Of a stretch of DNA of 64,000 nt, positions 31,024 to 40,089 are shown one piece after another. Source of the DNA: Gemmatimonadota bacterium. GTDB taxonomy: Bacteria > Gemmatimonadota > Gemmatimonadetes > Gemmatimonadales > Gemmatimonadaceae. The stretch covers positions 372,001 through 436,000 of the forward strand of contig BJHH01000001.1 in the NCBI GenBank assembly GCA_014192065.1, read 5' to 3'. The notes beneath the pieces were generated by a model. The model did no database searches and was not told where the DNA came from. It saw only the letters and a list, made by a program, of their open reading frames with translations. Within the stretch, counting starts at the first letter, position 1. Each line of letters starts with the position of its first letter. The position numbers and the translations under genes are program-made.

Positions 31024-31914
31024 ATGCAACTCCACGGCGTGCTTGGCCCCGTCATTACCACGTTCCACGACCGTTCCGAGGACCTCGACGTCGCGGCATT
31101 CACTCGCAACGTGGAGGCGCTGATCGCCGCGGGTCTGCACGGCATCGTCGTGTGCGGGTCGACGGGTGAAGCGGCGCTGCTCTCCGAGGACGAACGGCGT
31201 GTCCTCCTTGAGGCGGCACGCGGCGTGGTGCCTCGCGATCGCGCGCTGTTGATGGGCGCTGGTGCCGAGTCCACGCGGCACACGCTGAGGCGTTGTGCCG
31301 ACGCGAAGGCCGCTGGGGCGGACGCCGTGCTTGTGGTGGCACCGCATTACTACGCGAACGCGATGAGTCTCGAGGCGTTGCGTGTCCACTATCGCGCGGT
31401 GGCTGACGGCAGCCCGCTGCCGGTAGTGCTTTACAACATTCCGAAATACATGCACTTCGCGTTGCCGCCCGAACTCGTGGCGGAGCTCGCGCAGCATCCG
31501 AACGTGGTCGGTATCAAGGACAGCTCGGGCGACCTGAACATGCTGAAGGGGTTTCTCGCCGCGCAGAGTGAGAGCTTCGCCGTGCTCACCGGCAATGGCG
31601 GAACGTTTGCGCCTGCGCTGGCTGCCGGTGCGCGCGGTGGCATTCTTGCAGTGGCCCTGTTTGCCGCGCAACGCTCGCTGCAGGTGTACGAGGCGCACCG
31701 CGCTGGCAGAACCGCGGAGGCCGACGAGCTCCAGGCCGCGCTCAAGCCCCTTGCCGCCGTGATCGTGGCCGAACTGGGCGTACCCGGCGTGAAGACGGCG
31801 TGCGATCTGGTCGGGATGACCGGCGGGACGGCGCGCCGCCCGTTGGTAAACCTCGATCACGTAGCGGAGCAGCGTGTCCGTGCACTGCTCTCGGGCGTCA
31901 TGACGGCGGCATAG
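31024..31914 (+). CDS. DHDPS/N-acetylneuraminate lyase family aldolase
   Basis: 296 residues, a TIM-barrel class I aldolase. The pyruvate-binding GSTGEAALLS loop, catalytic Tyr (LYNIP) and Schiff-base Lys (GIKDSSGD) are conserved. After YNIP the sequence is KYMH, where true 4-hydroxy-tetrahydrodipicolinate synthase (DapA) has SRTG with the carboxylate-binding Arg. The C-terminal region (LGVPGVKTACDLVGMTGG) is closer to what I recall of 4-hydroxy-2-oxoglutarate aldolases. I therefore leave the substrate open. A terminator follows at 31979. Confidence 0.85.
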   Translation: MQLHGVLGPVITTFHDRSEDLDVAAFTRNVEALIAAGLHGIVVCGSTGEAALLSEDERRVLLEAARGVVPRDRALLMGAGAESTRHTLRRCADAKAAGADAVLVVAPHYYANAMSLEALRVHYRAVADGSPLPVVLYNIPKYMHFALPPELVAELAQHPNVVGIKDSSGDLNMLKGFLAAQSESFAVLTGNGGTFAPALAAGARGGILAVALFAAQRSLQVYEAHRAGRTAEADELQAALKPLAAVIVAELGVPGVKTACDLVGMTGGTARRPLVNLDHVAEQRVRALLSGVMTAA

Positions 31915-31944
31915 CCGCGGACTAGCCGTGACGGCGGGCGCGAG

Positions 31945-31972
31945 TTGCGCCAGCCGTCGCGGCGGCTAGTTT
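31945..31972 (+). promoter_or_regulatory. Possible purA promoter, placed before the terminator
   Basis: TTGCGC (31945-31950), a 16-nt spacer and TAGTTT (31967-31972) predict a start near 31979, the first base of the terminator hairpin. No promoter fits in the 30 nt between the hairpin and the purA ATG. Confidence 0.35.
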
Positions 31973-31978
31973 TCTTCA

Positions 31979-32010
31979 ACGCCCCGCGGAAGCCGCCGGG
32001 GCGTTTTTTT
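31979..32010 (+). terminator. Intrinsic terminator between the aldolase gene and purA
   Basis: The arms ACGCCCC and GGGGCGT, extended by GCGG/CCGC around an AAG loop with one bulge, are followed directly by seven T residues (32004-32010). It ends the aldolase transcript. It also lies within the likely 5' leader of purA. Confidence 0.9.
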
Positions 32011-32040
32011 GTGTCCCCCACCGGCTTGGCCCGGGCGCCC

Positions 32041-33324
32041 ATGTTCGACTCGAATACTCGCACGCTTGTAGTGGTCGGCGCCCAATGGGGCGACGAGGGA
32101 AAGGGCAAGCTCGTTGACGTGCTCGCCGAGCAGGCCGACTGGGTGGTCCGCTATCAGGGTGGCGCAAACGCTGGCCACACGGTGCACATCGGCGACAAAC
32201 AGACGGTGCTGCACCAGATCCCGAGCGGGATTCTCCATCCTGGCGTGCGCTGCGCGATCGGGAACGGGGTGGTTCTTGATCCCGAGACACTGTTCGACGA
32301 AGTGGACGAGTTGGTAAAAGACGGCGTGGACGTGCACGGTCGATTGTACGTGAGCGACCGGGCGCACATGGTGATGCCGTACCACAAGCTCGTGGACAAA
32401 GAGAGCGCGGCGTCGAAGGCGATCGGCACGACGGGGCGCGGCATCGGTCCGTGCTACGAGGACAAGGTCGCGCGACGCGGCGTCCGGGTACTCGACCTGC
32501 GGCATCCGGACCGGCTGAAAACGCTGGTGGAGCGCGGCACGGAGCATGCGAACCAGCAGCTGGCCAGCTTCGGCTCTGCCAAGCGGGCCGACGCGGCGTT
32601 CACGCTGGCGGCGTTGAACGCGCTGGCGCCGCGGCTGCTCGCGATTACGGAAGACACGGGGCTCGCGGTCCACCGTGCGGTGAAGGGCGGGGCGACGGTG
32701 CTGCTTGAGGGCGCCCAGGGATCGCTCCTCGACGTGGATCATGGGACCTATCCGTTCGTGACGTCGAGCAGCACGACGGCGGGCGGCGCGGCGATCGGTG
32801 TCGGGATCGGGCCCCGCTCGATCCACGCCGCGCTTGGCGTGGTGAAGGCGTACACGACCCGTGTTGGCGCGGGTCCACTGCCGACCGAGTTCGACGAAGT
32901 GATGGGTGAACAGGTGCGCAAACTTGGCAATGAGTTTGGCGCCACAACCGGTCGCCCGCGTCGCTGCGGCTGGTTTGACGCGGTGGTGGTGCGCTATGCT
33001 GTCCGCGTGAACGGGCTCTCGGCGCTTGCCGTCACGAAGCTCGATGTGCTAGACACGCTTGACCGGATCGGGTTGTGTACCGGCTACCAAATCGGCGGCG
33101 AGATGGTCGAGGAATTTCCCGGCGACATCGCCGCGCTCGAGGGTCTCACGCCGCGCTATGAGTGGTTCGATGGGTGGAAGACGTCTACGGCTAGCGCGCG
33201 GAAACTGTCGGACCTGCCGGCGGCGGCGCGTGCGTATCTGGACCGCATCGAGGCGCTGGTGGAGTGCCCGATTCGGTATGTGTCGGTCGGCACGAGACGG
33301 GATCAGATCCTCGAGGTGCGGTGA
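32041..33324 (+). CDS. purA: Adenylosuccinate synthetase
   Basis: 427 residues from the ATG at 32041; the frame is open upstream through the terminator, but homology begins here. It makes adenylosuccinate from IMP, GTP and aspartate. The P-loop-like GAQWGDEGKGKLVD, GGANAGHTV, TTGRGIGPCYEDK and EGAQGSLLDVDHGTYPFVTSS are complete. Confidence 0.96.
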   Translation: MFDSNTRTLVVVGAQWGDEGKGKLVDVLAEQADWVVRYQGGANAGHTVHIGDKQTVLHQIPSGILHPGVRCAIGNGVVLDPETLFDEVDELVKDGVDVHGRLYVSDRAHMVMPYHKLVDKESAASKAIGTTGRGIGPCYEDKVARRGVRVLDLRHPDRLKTLVERGTEHANQQLASFGSAKRADAAFTLAALNALAPRLLAITEDTGLAVHRAVKGGATVLLEGAQGSLLDVDHGTYPFVTSSSTTAGGAAIGVGIGPRSIHAALGVVKAYTTRVGAGPLPTEFDEVMGEQVRKLGNEFGATTGRPRRCGWFDAVVVRYAVRVNGLSALAVTKLDVLDTLDRIGLCTGYQIGGEMVEEFPGDIAALEGLTPRYEWFDGWKTSTASARKLSDLPAAARAYLDRIEALVECPIRYVSVGTRRDQILEVR

Positions 33325-33336
33325 ACCGCGTGACGT

Positions 33337-34320
33337 GTGAGCGGTGAACTCTCCGTTGCCATCATCGGCGCCGGCCCCTGCGGACTCGCGGCCGCCGTCG
33401 CGCTCAAGGACTTGGGCATTCCGCACGTAGTATTCGACAAGGCCGGTGTCGTCAGTTCGATTGAGCACTACCCGGCGAATCTCACCTTCTTTTCGACTCC
33501 CGAAAAGCTGGCCATCGGTGGTGTGCCGTTCTCATGCACGGGCGAGCGGCCGACTCGGATCGAGGGGATGCGGTACTATCGCGCCGTCGCAGGACAGCGG
33601 GCGCTGACCCTGCGGACGCACGAGCGTGTGACCCGCATCGCCCCCAACGGCGATGCGTTCGTGGTGCACTCGACGCGGGGACCCGGTGCGCCAAGGGCGA
33701 CGCCTGCCCGCGCGGTCGTGATTGCCACTGGGTACTTCGACTATCCCAACATGCTGGGCGTGCCGGGTGAAGATCTCCCGCACGCCTCACACCGGTTCGT
33801 CGAAGGCGAGTCAGCGCGCGGGATGGACGCGTTGGTCGTTGGCGGCGGGAACTCGGCCGTCGAGTGTGCGATGGAACTCGCGCGCTGCGCTGCGCGCGTC
33901 ACGCTCGTGCACTACGAGCCCGCGTTCGTCTCGCATCTGATCAAGCCCTGGATCCTGCCTGAGTTCGAACGGCAGGTGGCGGCGGGGCAGATTCGCATTC
34001 TTTGGCACTCGCGCGTGACGGCCATCGAGGCTACGACGGTGCAGGTGAGATCAGCGGAGGGCGCTGAGGTGGTCGCCGCGCATCATGTCTACCTGATGAC
34101 GGGTTACACGCCGCGTCCAGGTCTGCTTGGCGAACTTGGCGTGGCGTTCGACGCGGCCACGGGAATCCCCGAGCACGATCCGACGACGATGGAAACGCCA
34201 GTGCGTGGAGTGTTCGTGGCCGGCGTGCTCACTTCGGGCCTCAAGGCGAACGGCGTGTTTATCGAGAACGGACGCGGCCACGGCGCGCTCATCGCCCGCG
34301 CCCTGATGGACAGGGTGTAG
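33337..34320 (+). CDS. YpdA-like FAD/NAD(P)-dependent disulfide reductase
   Basis: 327 residues from a GTG. Two Rossmann dinucleotide folds are visible: FAD at residues ~5-35 ([17 protein letters not shown]) and NAD(P) near 165-200 ([18 protein letters not shown]). The layout and FENFP-like early segment ([20 protein letters not shown]) match YpdA, the bacillithiol disulfide reductase of Firmicutes, rather than CxxC-containing thioredoxin reductase. No bacillithiol biosynthesis gene is in the window, so the substrate is inferred from the family only. Confidence 0.8.
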   Translation: MSGELSVAIIGAGPCGLAAAVALKDLGIPHVVFDKAGVVSSIEHYPANLTFFSTPEKLAIGGVPFSCTGERPTRIEGMRYYRAVAGQRALTLRTHERVTRIAPNGDAFVVHSTRGPGAPRATPARAVVIATGYFDYPNMLGVPGEDLPHASHRFVEGESARGMDALVVGGGNSAVECAMELARCAARVTLVHYEPAFVSHLIKPWILPEFERQVAAGQIRILWHSRVTAIEATTVQVRSAEGAEVVAAHHVYLMTGYTPRPGLLGELGVAFDAATGIPEHDPTTMETPVRGVFVAGVLTSGLKANGVFIENGRGHGALIARALMDRV

Positions 34321-34340
34321 CGCGCGAGCGAAATTGGGGG

Positions 34341-35723
34341 ATGGCATACCCCGATGTTTTCGAAAAGCTCGTTTCGCTGGCCAAGCGCCGCGGATTCATT
34401 TTTCAGTCCTCTGAAATTTACGGCGGCACGGGCTCCGTCTGGGATTACGGCCCCCTTGGCGTTGAGTTGAAGAACAACGTCAAGGCGCGTTGGTGGAATG
34501 CGATGGTGCGCCAGCGCGATGACGTGGAGGGCCTCGACGCCGCGATTCTGATGCACCCCAAAGTGTGGGAAGCGAGCGGCCACGTGGCCGGTTTCAGCGA
34601 CCCGATGATTGACTGCAAGACGTGCAAGGCGCGGTTCCGGGCCGACCAGCTGCAGGGCGCGCCCTGCCCCCGGAAACCGTCGAAGCACCCGGGTGAACAT
34701 GCCGATTGCCTGCTGACCGAGCCGCGCCAGTTCAACCTGATGTTCAAGACCTTTATGGGGCCCGTCGAGGATTCGGCGAGCGTGGTCTATCTGCGGCCCG
34801 AAACAGCGCAGGGCATTTTCGTGAACTTCCTGAACGTGCAGCAGGCGACGCGCCAGAAGGTTCCGTTCGGTATCGCGCAGATCGGCAAAGCATTCCGCAA
34901 CGAAATCACGCCGGGAAACTTCACCTTCCGGACGCGCGAGTTCGAGCAGATGGAGATGCAGTTCTTCGTCGAGCCCGGATCCGACATGGAGTGGTTCGAG
35001 CGATGGAAGGCCGCGCGCCTCGAGTGGCACTATGCGCTCGGCCTCGCGCCCGACCGGCTCCAGTTCCACCAGCACGGCGAGACGGAACTCGCGCACTACG
35101 CGCGGGCGGCGTTCGATATCGAGTTCGACTTTGGTGGAACGCTGGGTTTCCAGGAAATCGAGGGCGTGCACAACCGCTCCGACTTCGACCTCTCGCAGCA
35201 CCAGACGGTGTCGGGTAAACGTCTCGAGTACGTGGACCAGGCAGCGAACAAGCGCTACCTGCCGTACGTGATTGAGACGTCGGTCGGCGCCGATCGCGTC
35301 ACGCTGGCCATCCTGGTCAACGCGTACCGCGAAGAAACAGTGCCTGGCGAGGAGGAAGGGCGCACGGTGATGGGGCTGCATCCGACGCTCGCGCCGATCA
35401 CGACGGGCGTTTTCCCGCTGACCAAGAAGGACGGGATGCCGGAGAAGGCGGAGAAGCTCGCGGCAGAACTGCGCAAGGAATTCCCGGTCTTCTACGACGA
35501 CGCGGGCGCGATCGGCCGCCGCTATCGCCGGCAGGACGAAGCGGGCACGCCGTTCGGGATCACGATCGATCAGAATACGATGGCGAACGACACCGTCACC
35601 ATTCGCACGCGGGACGACATGCAGCAGATCCAGTTGCCGATCACGCAGGTCGCCGACCGGATTCGTGCTTACCTGCGATCCGATGTGTCGACCGCCGAGG
35701 TCAAGCACTTCAGTCCGGTCTAA
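34341..35723 (+). CDS. glyQS: Glycyl-tRNA synthetase, homodimeric type
   Basis: 460 residues. Class II synthetase of the alpha2 (eukaryote-like) type: [19 protein letters not shown], motif 2 around [15 protein letters not shown] with [18 protein letters not shown], and the C-terminal anticodon-binding domain ([16 protein letters not shown]...). A zinc-like cluster (CKTCKARF...C...C) sits in the insertion near residue 95. Confidence 0.95.
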   Translation: MAYPDVFEKLVSLAKRRGFIFQSSEIYGGTGSVWDYGPLGVELKNNVKARWWNAMVRQRDDVEGLDAAILMHPKVWEASGHVAGFSDPMIDCKTCKARFRADQLQGAPCPRKPSKHPGEHADCLLTEPRQFNLMFKTFMGPVEDSASVVYLRPETAQGIFVNFLNVQQATRQKVPFGIAQIGKAFRNEITPGNFTFRTREFEQMEMQFFVEPGSDMEWFERWKAARLEWHYALGLAPDRLQFHQHGETELAHYARAAFDIEFDFGGTLGFQEIEGVHNRSDFDLSQHQTVSGKRLEYVDQAANKRYLPYVIETSVGADRVTLAILVNAYREETVPGEEEGRTVMGLHPTLAPITTGVFPLTKKDGMPEKAEKLAAELRKEFPVFYDDAGAIGRRYRRQDEAGTPFGITIDQNTMANDTVTIRTRDDMQQIQLPITQVADRIRAYLRSDVSTAEVKHFSPV

Positions 35724-35772
35724 ACTGTATTAACGTGTCTCAGTAAAGTGCGTCTGCCCTGTAGGAGCCGGC

Positions 35773-35853
35773 ATGATCCGCCCGTTTGGAGTAGCGCCGT
35801 TCTCGGCGAGCGTGTCAAAGCCATCCAGTCCTCAAGCGTCGGGAAGACCATGA
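35773..35853 (+). CDS. Possible 26-codon upstream ORF coupled to gspG
   Basis: ATG at 35773, with TAGGAG 6-11 nt upstream, opens a 26-residue frame (MIRPFGVAPFSASVSKP...) that stops with TGA overlapping the gspG ATG (ATGA, 35850-35853). The product has no recognisable domain. It could couple translation into gspG or be a chance frame. The rest of the 35724-35849 gap shows nothing else I can name. Confidence 0.4.
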   Translation: MIRPFGVAPFSASVSKPSSPQASGRP

Positions 35854-36308
35854 CCATCGAGCCGAAGATTCACCGCGGGCGTCGCTCCAGGTTGGCTGCG
35901 GGGTTCACGCTGATCGAAATCCTGGTGGTGATTGTCGTGATCGCGATCCTCGCCACGCTGGTCGCGCCGAACGTATTCCAGAACGTCGGCACGGCGAAGG
36001 CGACCACGGCGAAGACGCAGATCGAGATGCTGGGCTCCGCGTTGGACGCGTACCGTCTCGATACGGGCGCGTACCCGACCACGCAGCAGGGGCTCGAGGC
36101 GATGCAGCAGCTCCCAACGATCGATCCGCCCGCCAACTGGCGCGGTCCGTACCTCCGGAAGGCCGTCCCGCTAGATCCTTGGGGCCGAGCCTACCTCTTT
36201 GTTTCGCCAGGCCAGGTGAACCCGACGGGCTTCGACCTGTTTTCCTACGGTGCCGATGGTGCGCTCGGCGGCGACGGTGAGAACGCCGACGTGGTGAGCT
36301 GGCAGTAG
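35850..36308 (+). CDS. gspG: Type II secretion major pseudopilin GspG
   Basis: 152 residues. The prepilin motif is perfect: an 18-residue basic leader ending in Gly, then FTLIE with Glu5 and a hydrophobic helix (ILVVIVVIAILATLVAPNV). The C-terminal part has the GspG pattern DTGAYPTTQQGLEAM and the calcium-site region (FDLFSYGADGALGGDGENADVVSW). GspG forms the shaft of the periplasmic pseudopilus. It is the first gene of the secretion operon. No prepilin peptidase (gspO/pilD) is in the window. Confidence 0.95.
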   Translation: MTIEPKIHRGRRSRLAAGFTLIEILVVIVVIAILATLVAPNVFQNVGTAKATTAKTQIEMLGSALDAYRLDTGAYPTTQQGLEAMQQLPTIDPPANWRGPYLRKAVPLDPWGRAYLFVSPGQVNPTGFDLFSYGADGALGGDGENADVVSWQ

Positions 36309-36326
36309 CGGTCGTCCCAACCATCC

Positions 36327-37526
36327 ATGCCCACCTTCGCGTACGAAACGGTCGACGGCACCGGTCGTCGCCAGCGCGGGCAGGGCAGCGCGGAGAGCGC
36401 AGGCGCGCTGACGAAGTCACTCGAGGCGCGGGGCCTGCTGGTCCTGCAACTCGACGAGTCGGACGCGGCGGCCGGCACGAGCTGGTGGCGTCCAGGGCGA
36501 ACGCGTGAAGTGCTCGAGTTCACGCGCGCGATGTCGGCGCTGCTGCCGGTCGGGATGCCGCTGGCCAAGGCGCTCGACGCAGCGACGGGGGTTGTCAGTG
36601 GCGAGGTGGCGGCGGCCATCCGCGACGTGCGTTCGCGAGTGGAGCGCGGTGTGCCGCTCGCCGACGCGCTCACCGAACACGGGCGATTGTTCGATCCGCT
36701 CTACGCCGGAATCGTCCGTGCTGGCGAACGCAGCGGCGATCTCGATACCGCGTTCGGGCGGCTCGCCGAGCAGCTTGAACGCGAGGAGCAACTCAATAGT
36801 CGGATCGTGTCGGCCGCGATCTATCCGCTGTTGCTCGCTACGGCGGGGATCATCGCGGTGACGGTGCTGGTTTTCTTTGTGCTGCCGCGATTCGTCACGC
36901 TGCTTGATGGAAGCGGCGCGACGCTGCCTGCGACCACGCGCGCGCTCCTCGCCTTCACCGGCGTGCTGCGCCGCGGCTGGCCCGTGTTGGCGCTGTTGCC
37001 ATTTGCTGGCGCCGCCACGTTCGCGTGGGTCAAGAACACCGACGACGGCAAGCGCGCCTGGGCGTCGTTCCTGCTCGCCGTGCCGGTGGTGCGCACGTTG
37101 CGCCGATACGCCATCTCCGCACGCTTCGCGCGCCTGCTCGGCGTGCTGCTCTCTGGCGGGGCTCCGCTGCTTTCTGCCCTCGACGACACGATCGAGAGCA
37201 TCGGCGACCCGATCGCGCGCGACGAAGTGGCCCGCGTGCGCGGGATGGTGCGCGAGGGATCCTCGATGCGGGCGGCGGTAGGCCAGAGCACGTTGTTCTC
37301 GCCGCTGCTTGGCCAGCTCATCGGTGTCGGCGAAGAGGCGGGCGACCTCCGCACCTTTCTCGTGAAGGCGGCGGACATCTTCGAGGAACGCACCGAACGC
37401 GCCACGCAGCGCGTGGCGGCGCTGGCGGAACCGGTGATGATCGTCATTTTCGGCGCGATTGTTGCGTTCGTCGCGCTGTCGCTGCTGCAGGCGATCTATG
37501 GAATCAACGCGGGATCGTTCCGCTGA
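36327..37526 (+). CDS. gspF: Type II secretion inner-membrane platform protein GspF
   Basis: 399 residues with the duplicated T2SSF domain: each half has a helical cytoplasmic bundle (SALLPVGMPLAKALDAAT; GVLLSGGAPLLSALDDTI) followed by GERSGDL/GEEAGDL, with three membrane segments. GspF is the platform through which the ATPase GspE drives pseudopilus growth. Its stop overlaps the likely gspH start. Confidence 0.95.
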   Translation: MPTFAYETVDGTGRRQRGQGSAESAGALTKSLEARGLLVLQLDESDAAAGTSWWRPGRTREVLEFTRAMSALLPVGMPLAKALDAATGVVSGEVAAAIRDVRSRVERGVPLADALTEHGRLFDPLYAGIVRAGERSGDLDTAFGRLAEQLEREEQLNSRIVSAAIYPLLLATAGIIAVTVLVFFVLPRFVTLLDGSGATLPATTRALLAFTGVLRRGWPVLALLPFAGAATFAWVKNTDDGKRAWASFLLAVPVVRTLRRYAISARFARLLGVLLSGGAPLLSALDDTIESIGDPIARDEVARVRGMVREGSSMRAAVGQSTLFSPLLGQLIGVGEEAGDLRTFLVKAADIFEERTERATQRVAALAEPVMIVIFGAIVAFVALSLLQAIYGINAGSFR

Positions 37527-37972
37527 GGCACGCCACCCGCGGCGGTTTCACGCTCTGGGAAATGGCGCTCGTGCTCGCCGTGCTGGCGGTGACGCTGCTG
37601 CTTGCCGCGCCCGCGATCGGCAATTTCGGTGTCGCCAAGGCGCCGGGCGACGCGGAACCGCTGCTGACGCTGCTGCGTGACGCGCGTGCGGAGGCTGTGC
37701 GCGGGAGTGCGGTCGTCGCCGTCCGGCTCGATCCGACGAGCGGCATGTTCCGTGTGGACACGACTGGGGTGCAGGGCATGGGGCCCTACGCGGCGGGCAC
37801 AATCGACCTCGGGGGCGCGACGGTATTCGTGACCGAGCTGGAGCGTCTGCAGTTCCTGTTCCAACCGAGCGGCGCGTCATTCTCCGATTCGGTCGCCGTG
37901 CGTGGACCGGGCGGCAACACGATGGTGCTCGTCGACCCGTGGACCGGAGTGGCCCGTGCCGAAGCGCGCTGA
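37523..37972 (+). CDS. gspH: Type II secretion minor pseudopilin GspH, probable CTG start
   Basis: 149 residues if translation starts at CTG 37523, which overlaps the gspF stop (CTGA). The prepilin motif is clear: leader RHATRGG, then FTLWE with Glu5 and the helix MALVLAVLAVTLLLAAPAIG. No ATG, GTG or TTG lies between the motif and a plausible upstream leader; the first ATG (37559) falls after the cleavage site and would remove it. The C-terminal GspH domain follows (LLRDARAEAVRGSAVVAVRLD). Confidence 0.85.
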   Translation: MRHATRGGFTLWEMALVLAVLAVTLLLAAPAIGNFGVAKAPGDAEPLLTLLRDARAEAVRGSAVVAVRLDPTSGMFRVDTTGVQGMGPYAAGTIDLGGATVFVTELERLQFLFQPSGASFSDSVAVRGPGGNTMVLVDPWTGVARAEAR

Positions 37973-38438
37973 CCTACCGAAGCGCGCTGAGCAGGGCAGG
38001 CGCGGCCGCTGGGGCGTCTCGCTCTTCGAGGCGGTCGCGGCGATGGCTATTGTCGGGATTGTGGCGATTGCGGCGCTCGAGGCGGTCGGCGCCGAGATGC
38101 GCGTTGCCGAACGTGCGAGACGGGCGGTGGAGACGGCGGCTCTGGCGCAGAGCCGGCTCGACTGGCTCGAGTTCCTGAACGAGACGGCGTTGCGGGCGCT
38201 TCCGGATAGTGTGAAGGCCGGCACCTTTGCAGAACCACTGGAAGAGTATTCCTGGCAAACTGACGCGACGCCCGTCGCGACGCAGCCTGGCGTGTATGAC
38301 GTCACGATCCGCGTGTTGTGGGCAGCGGACGGTGAGTTCGCGCTGCACAGCTATGTCTACCGTCGTCCGGTGATCACGACGGGCTCGGGCGCTGGCGCGG
38401 GCGGTGGTGGTGGTGGTGGGCGCGGCGGGGACGGATGA
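37956..38438 (+). CDS. gspI: Type II secretion minor pseudopilin GspI-like
   Basis: 160 residues from GTG 37956, which overlaps the end of gspH by 17 nt. Leader MPKRADLPKRAEQGRRGRWG, then VSLFEAVAAMAIVGIVAIAALE: Glu5 is present, but position +1 is Val rather than Phe/Met. The C-terminal 20 residues are Gly-rich. Position between gspH and gspJ supports GspI. Confidence 0.82.
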   Translation: MPKRADLPKRAEQGRRGRWGVSLFEAVAAMAIVGIVAIAALEAVGAEMRVAERARRAVETAALAQSRLDWLEFLNETALRALPDSVKAGTFAEPLEEYSWQTDATPVATQPGVYDVTIRVLWAADGEFALHSYVYRRPVITTGSGAGAGGGGGGGRGGDG

Positions 38439-39115
38439 CCCGCGCCCGCTCCGGCATGACTCTGCTCGAGTTGGTCATCGCCATTGCGATCGTGGCGATG
38501 ATGGCGACCGGTGGCGCGGCCGCCTTCGCTACGATTATCGACCGCCAAGAGACGATTCGTTACGCATCGGCCGAGGTCGAGCGTGCTGCCGCGCTGCGCG
38601 AGACGCTCAGGCAGTGGATCGTACAGGGTGAGCCGCAGATCCAGCAGGGCGGCGTGCCACTCGGCGGGCGCGGCGGCGGGGCCGGTGGAGCACAGGTGGC
38701 GAGTGTGGCACCGGGATCACGCACCGGTGCGGCATCCAACGTAGGCGTCACCGCCGCGGCGTCGACCGGGAACGAGCTGACGTTGACGACCAATGCTCCG
38801 AATCCGCTGATGGCGGCGAACGTGCGCATTCGGATCTTCGTGGACGTCGATGACAATACGCCTGAACAGGGGCTGGCCATTGAGTACCAGGCGAGCGCGC
38901 AGACGCCGCTGATGCGGCGTGAGCTCGATCGCACCGTCGGTGACCTCACCGTAGAGTTCTTCGACCAGCGGACGGGGCGGTGGATCCCGAGCACCGAAGC
39001 GGCCACGGGCCAGCCGATCGCCCTGCGAATCGCGATGGTGGCAGTGGAAGGCGCATCGCTGCCGCGCCTGCTCACGCTACCGCTCACGATCGTCTTTGGC
39101 GAGGTGACGCCGTGA
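38435..39115 (+). CDS. gspJ: Type II secretion minor pseudopilin GspJ-like
   Basis: 226 residues, ATGA overlap with gspI. A seven-residue leader (MTRARSG) precedes MTLLELVIAIAIVAMMATGG, the prepilin signature with Glu5. A Gly/Ala-rich loop (GGRGGGAGGA) lies in the middle. GspJ forms the pseudopilus tip with GspI and GspK. Confidence 0.85.
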   Translation: MTRARSGMTLLELVIAIAIVAMMATGGAAAFATIIDRQETIRYASAEVERAAALRETLRQWIVQGEPQIQQGGVPLGGRGGGAGGAQVASVAPGSRTGAASNVGVTAAASTGNELTLTTNAPNPLMAANVRIRIFVDVDDNTPEQGLAIEYQASAQTPLMRRELDRTVGDLTVEFFDQRTGRWIPSTEAATGQPIALRIAMVAVEGASLPRLLTLPLTIVFGEVTP

Positions 39116-40089
39116 CCAATCGTCGTGGCGTCGCCATGCTCGCCGCGCTCTGGCTCGTGGTGGGGATCACGATCGTGGCCATGGAGTTCTCGCTGATCGG
39201 GCGCGAGCGTCGCCAGGCGGGTCTGGCCGCCTCTGATCGTGCGCGCGCCACCGCGGGCGCACTGGGCGCATTTGCCATGACGCGGGCGCAGCTCGAGGCC
39301 GCCCTCCGCGCCGGGCCGACGTCTACGGCGGGGGCCATCGGGAGTGCCCGCGCGGCCGACCCCTGGCTCGGTGTGGATTCGGCCTTCTCGGGGACGATGC
39401 TGGTGGACAGTATGCGCGTGGAGATTCGGGCCGTGGATCTCGGCACACGCCTTAACGCGAACGCGCTTTCGGAGTCTGAGTTTCGTACGTTGTTCTCGAA
39501 CCTGCTCGGCGATTTCGTGCTCGCGGACCAACTGGCGCAGGCCATCTTGGACTGGCGTGATTCGGACGAGATCGCGCGCGCGCGCGGCGGCGAACGTGAC
39601 GACTACCTCAAGGCGAAGCTGCTGCGCCTGCCCACGAACCAGAGTTTCCGTGATCTGGAGGAACTGCTCGACGTGAAAGGAATGACACCGGACATTTACG
39701 CGGTTGTGAGTCCATATCTGACGACACTTGGCGCAGCGCAGGTGAACCTCAACACCGCGCCCGTACCCGTGCTGCGCGTGCTGCCGGGAATGACCGACGA
39801 GATCGTCGCGCGCATCCAGGCGATTCGCTCACGTGGTGGACGCATTGCGAGCGTCAACGAAGTACTGCCCCCCGTGCGCACCACTGTTGGACGCGGTGCG
39901 CAGGACGCGGTGTCCGTACAGAGCCAGGCGATGTCGGCGCGGGCAAGTGTGCTGACCACGCAGCTCGAGGTCACGATGCTCGCCTACGCCAGCGCATCTG
40001 CACGGCCGGTGCGATTGCGTGTGCTCGTCCAGCGTACGAACGCCAATGGTGCGCCGGCGGCTGGCGTCGCGGCCGAGGAGTGGCGGTGA
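39112..40089 (+). CDS. gspK: Type II secretion minor pseudopilin GspK
   Basis: 325 residues from GTG 39112 (overlaps the gspJ stop). After MTNRRG the mature part starts VAMLAALWLVVGITIVAMEF, which lacks Glu5, as expected for the tip protein GspK. The large insert domain has QAILDWRDSDE and the helix-hairpin-helix-like VNLNTAPVPVLRVLPGMTDEIVARI, both typical. Confidence 0.92.
   Translation: MTNRRGVAMLAALWLVVGITIVAMEFSLIGRERRQAGLAASDRARATAGALGAFAMTRAQLEAALRAGPTSTAGAIGSARAADPWLGVDSAFSGTMLVDSMRVEIRAVDLGTRLNANALSESEFRTLFSNLLGDFVLADQLAQAILDWRDSDEIARARGGERDDYLKAKLLRLPTNQSFRDLEELLDVKGMTPDIYAVVSPYLTTLGAAQVNLNTAPVPVLRVLPGMTDEIVARIQAIRSRGGRIASVNEVLPPVRTTVGRGAQDAVSVQSQAMSARASVLTTQLEVTMLAYASASARPVRLRVLVQRTNANGAPAAGVAAEEWR

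Noticed and set aside
34104-35708. Minus-strand 534-codon frame opposite the glycyl-tRNA synthetase gene
   Set aside because: It mirrors a complete synthetase gene and has no recognisable domain.
35724-35849. Cyclic di-GMP (GEMM) riboswitch before gspG
   Set aside because: The conserved GEMM core elements are absent; a short ORF explains the region better.
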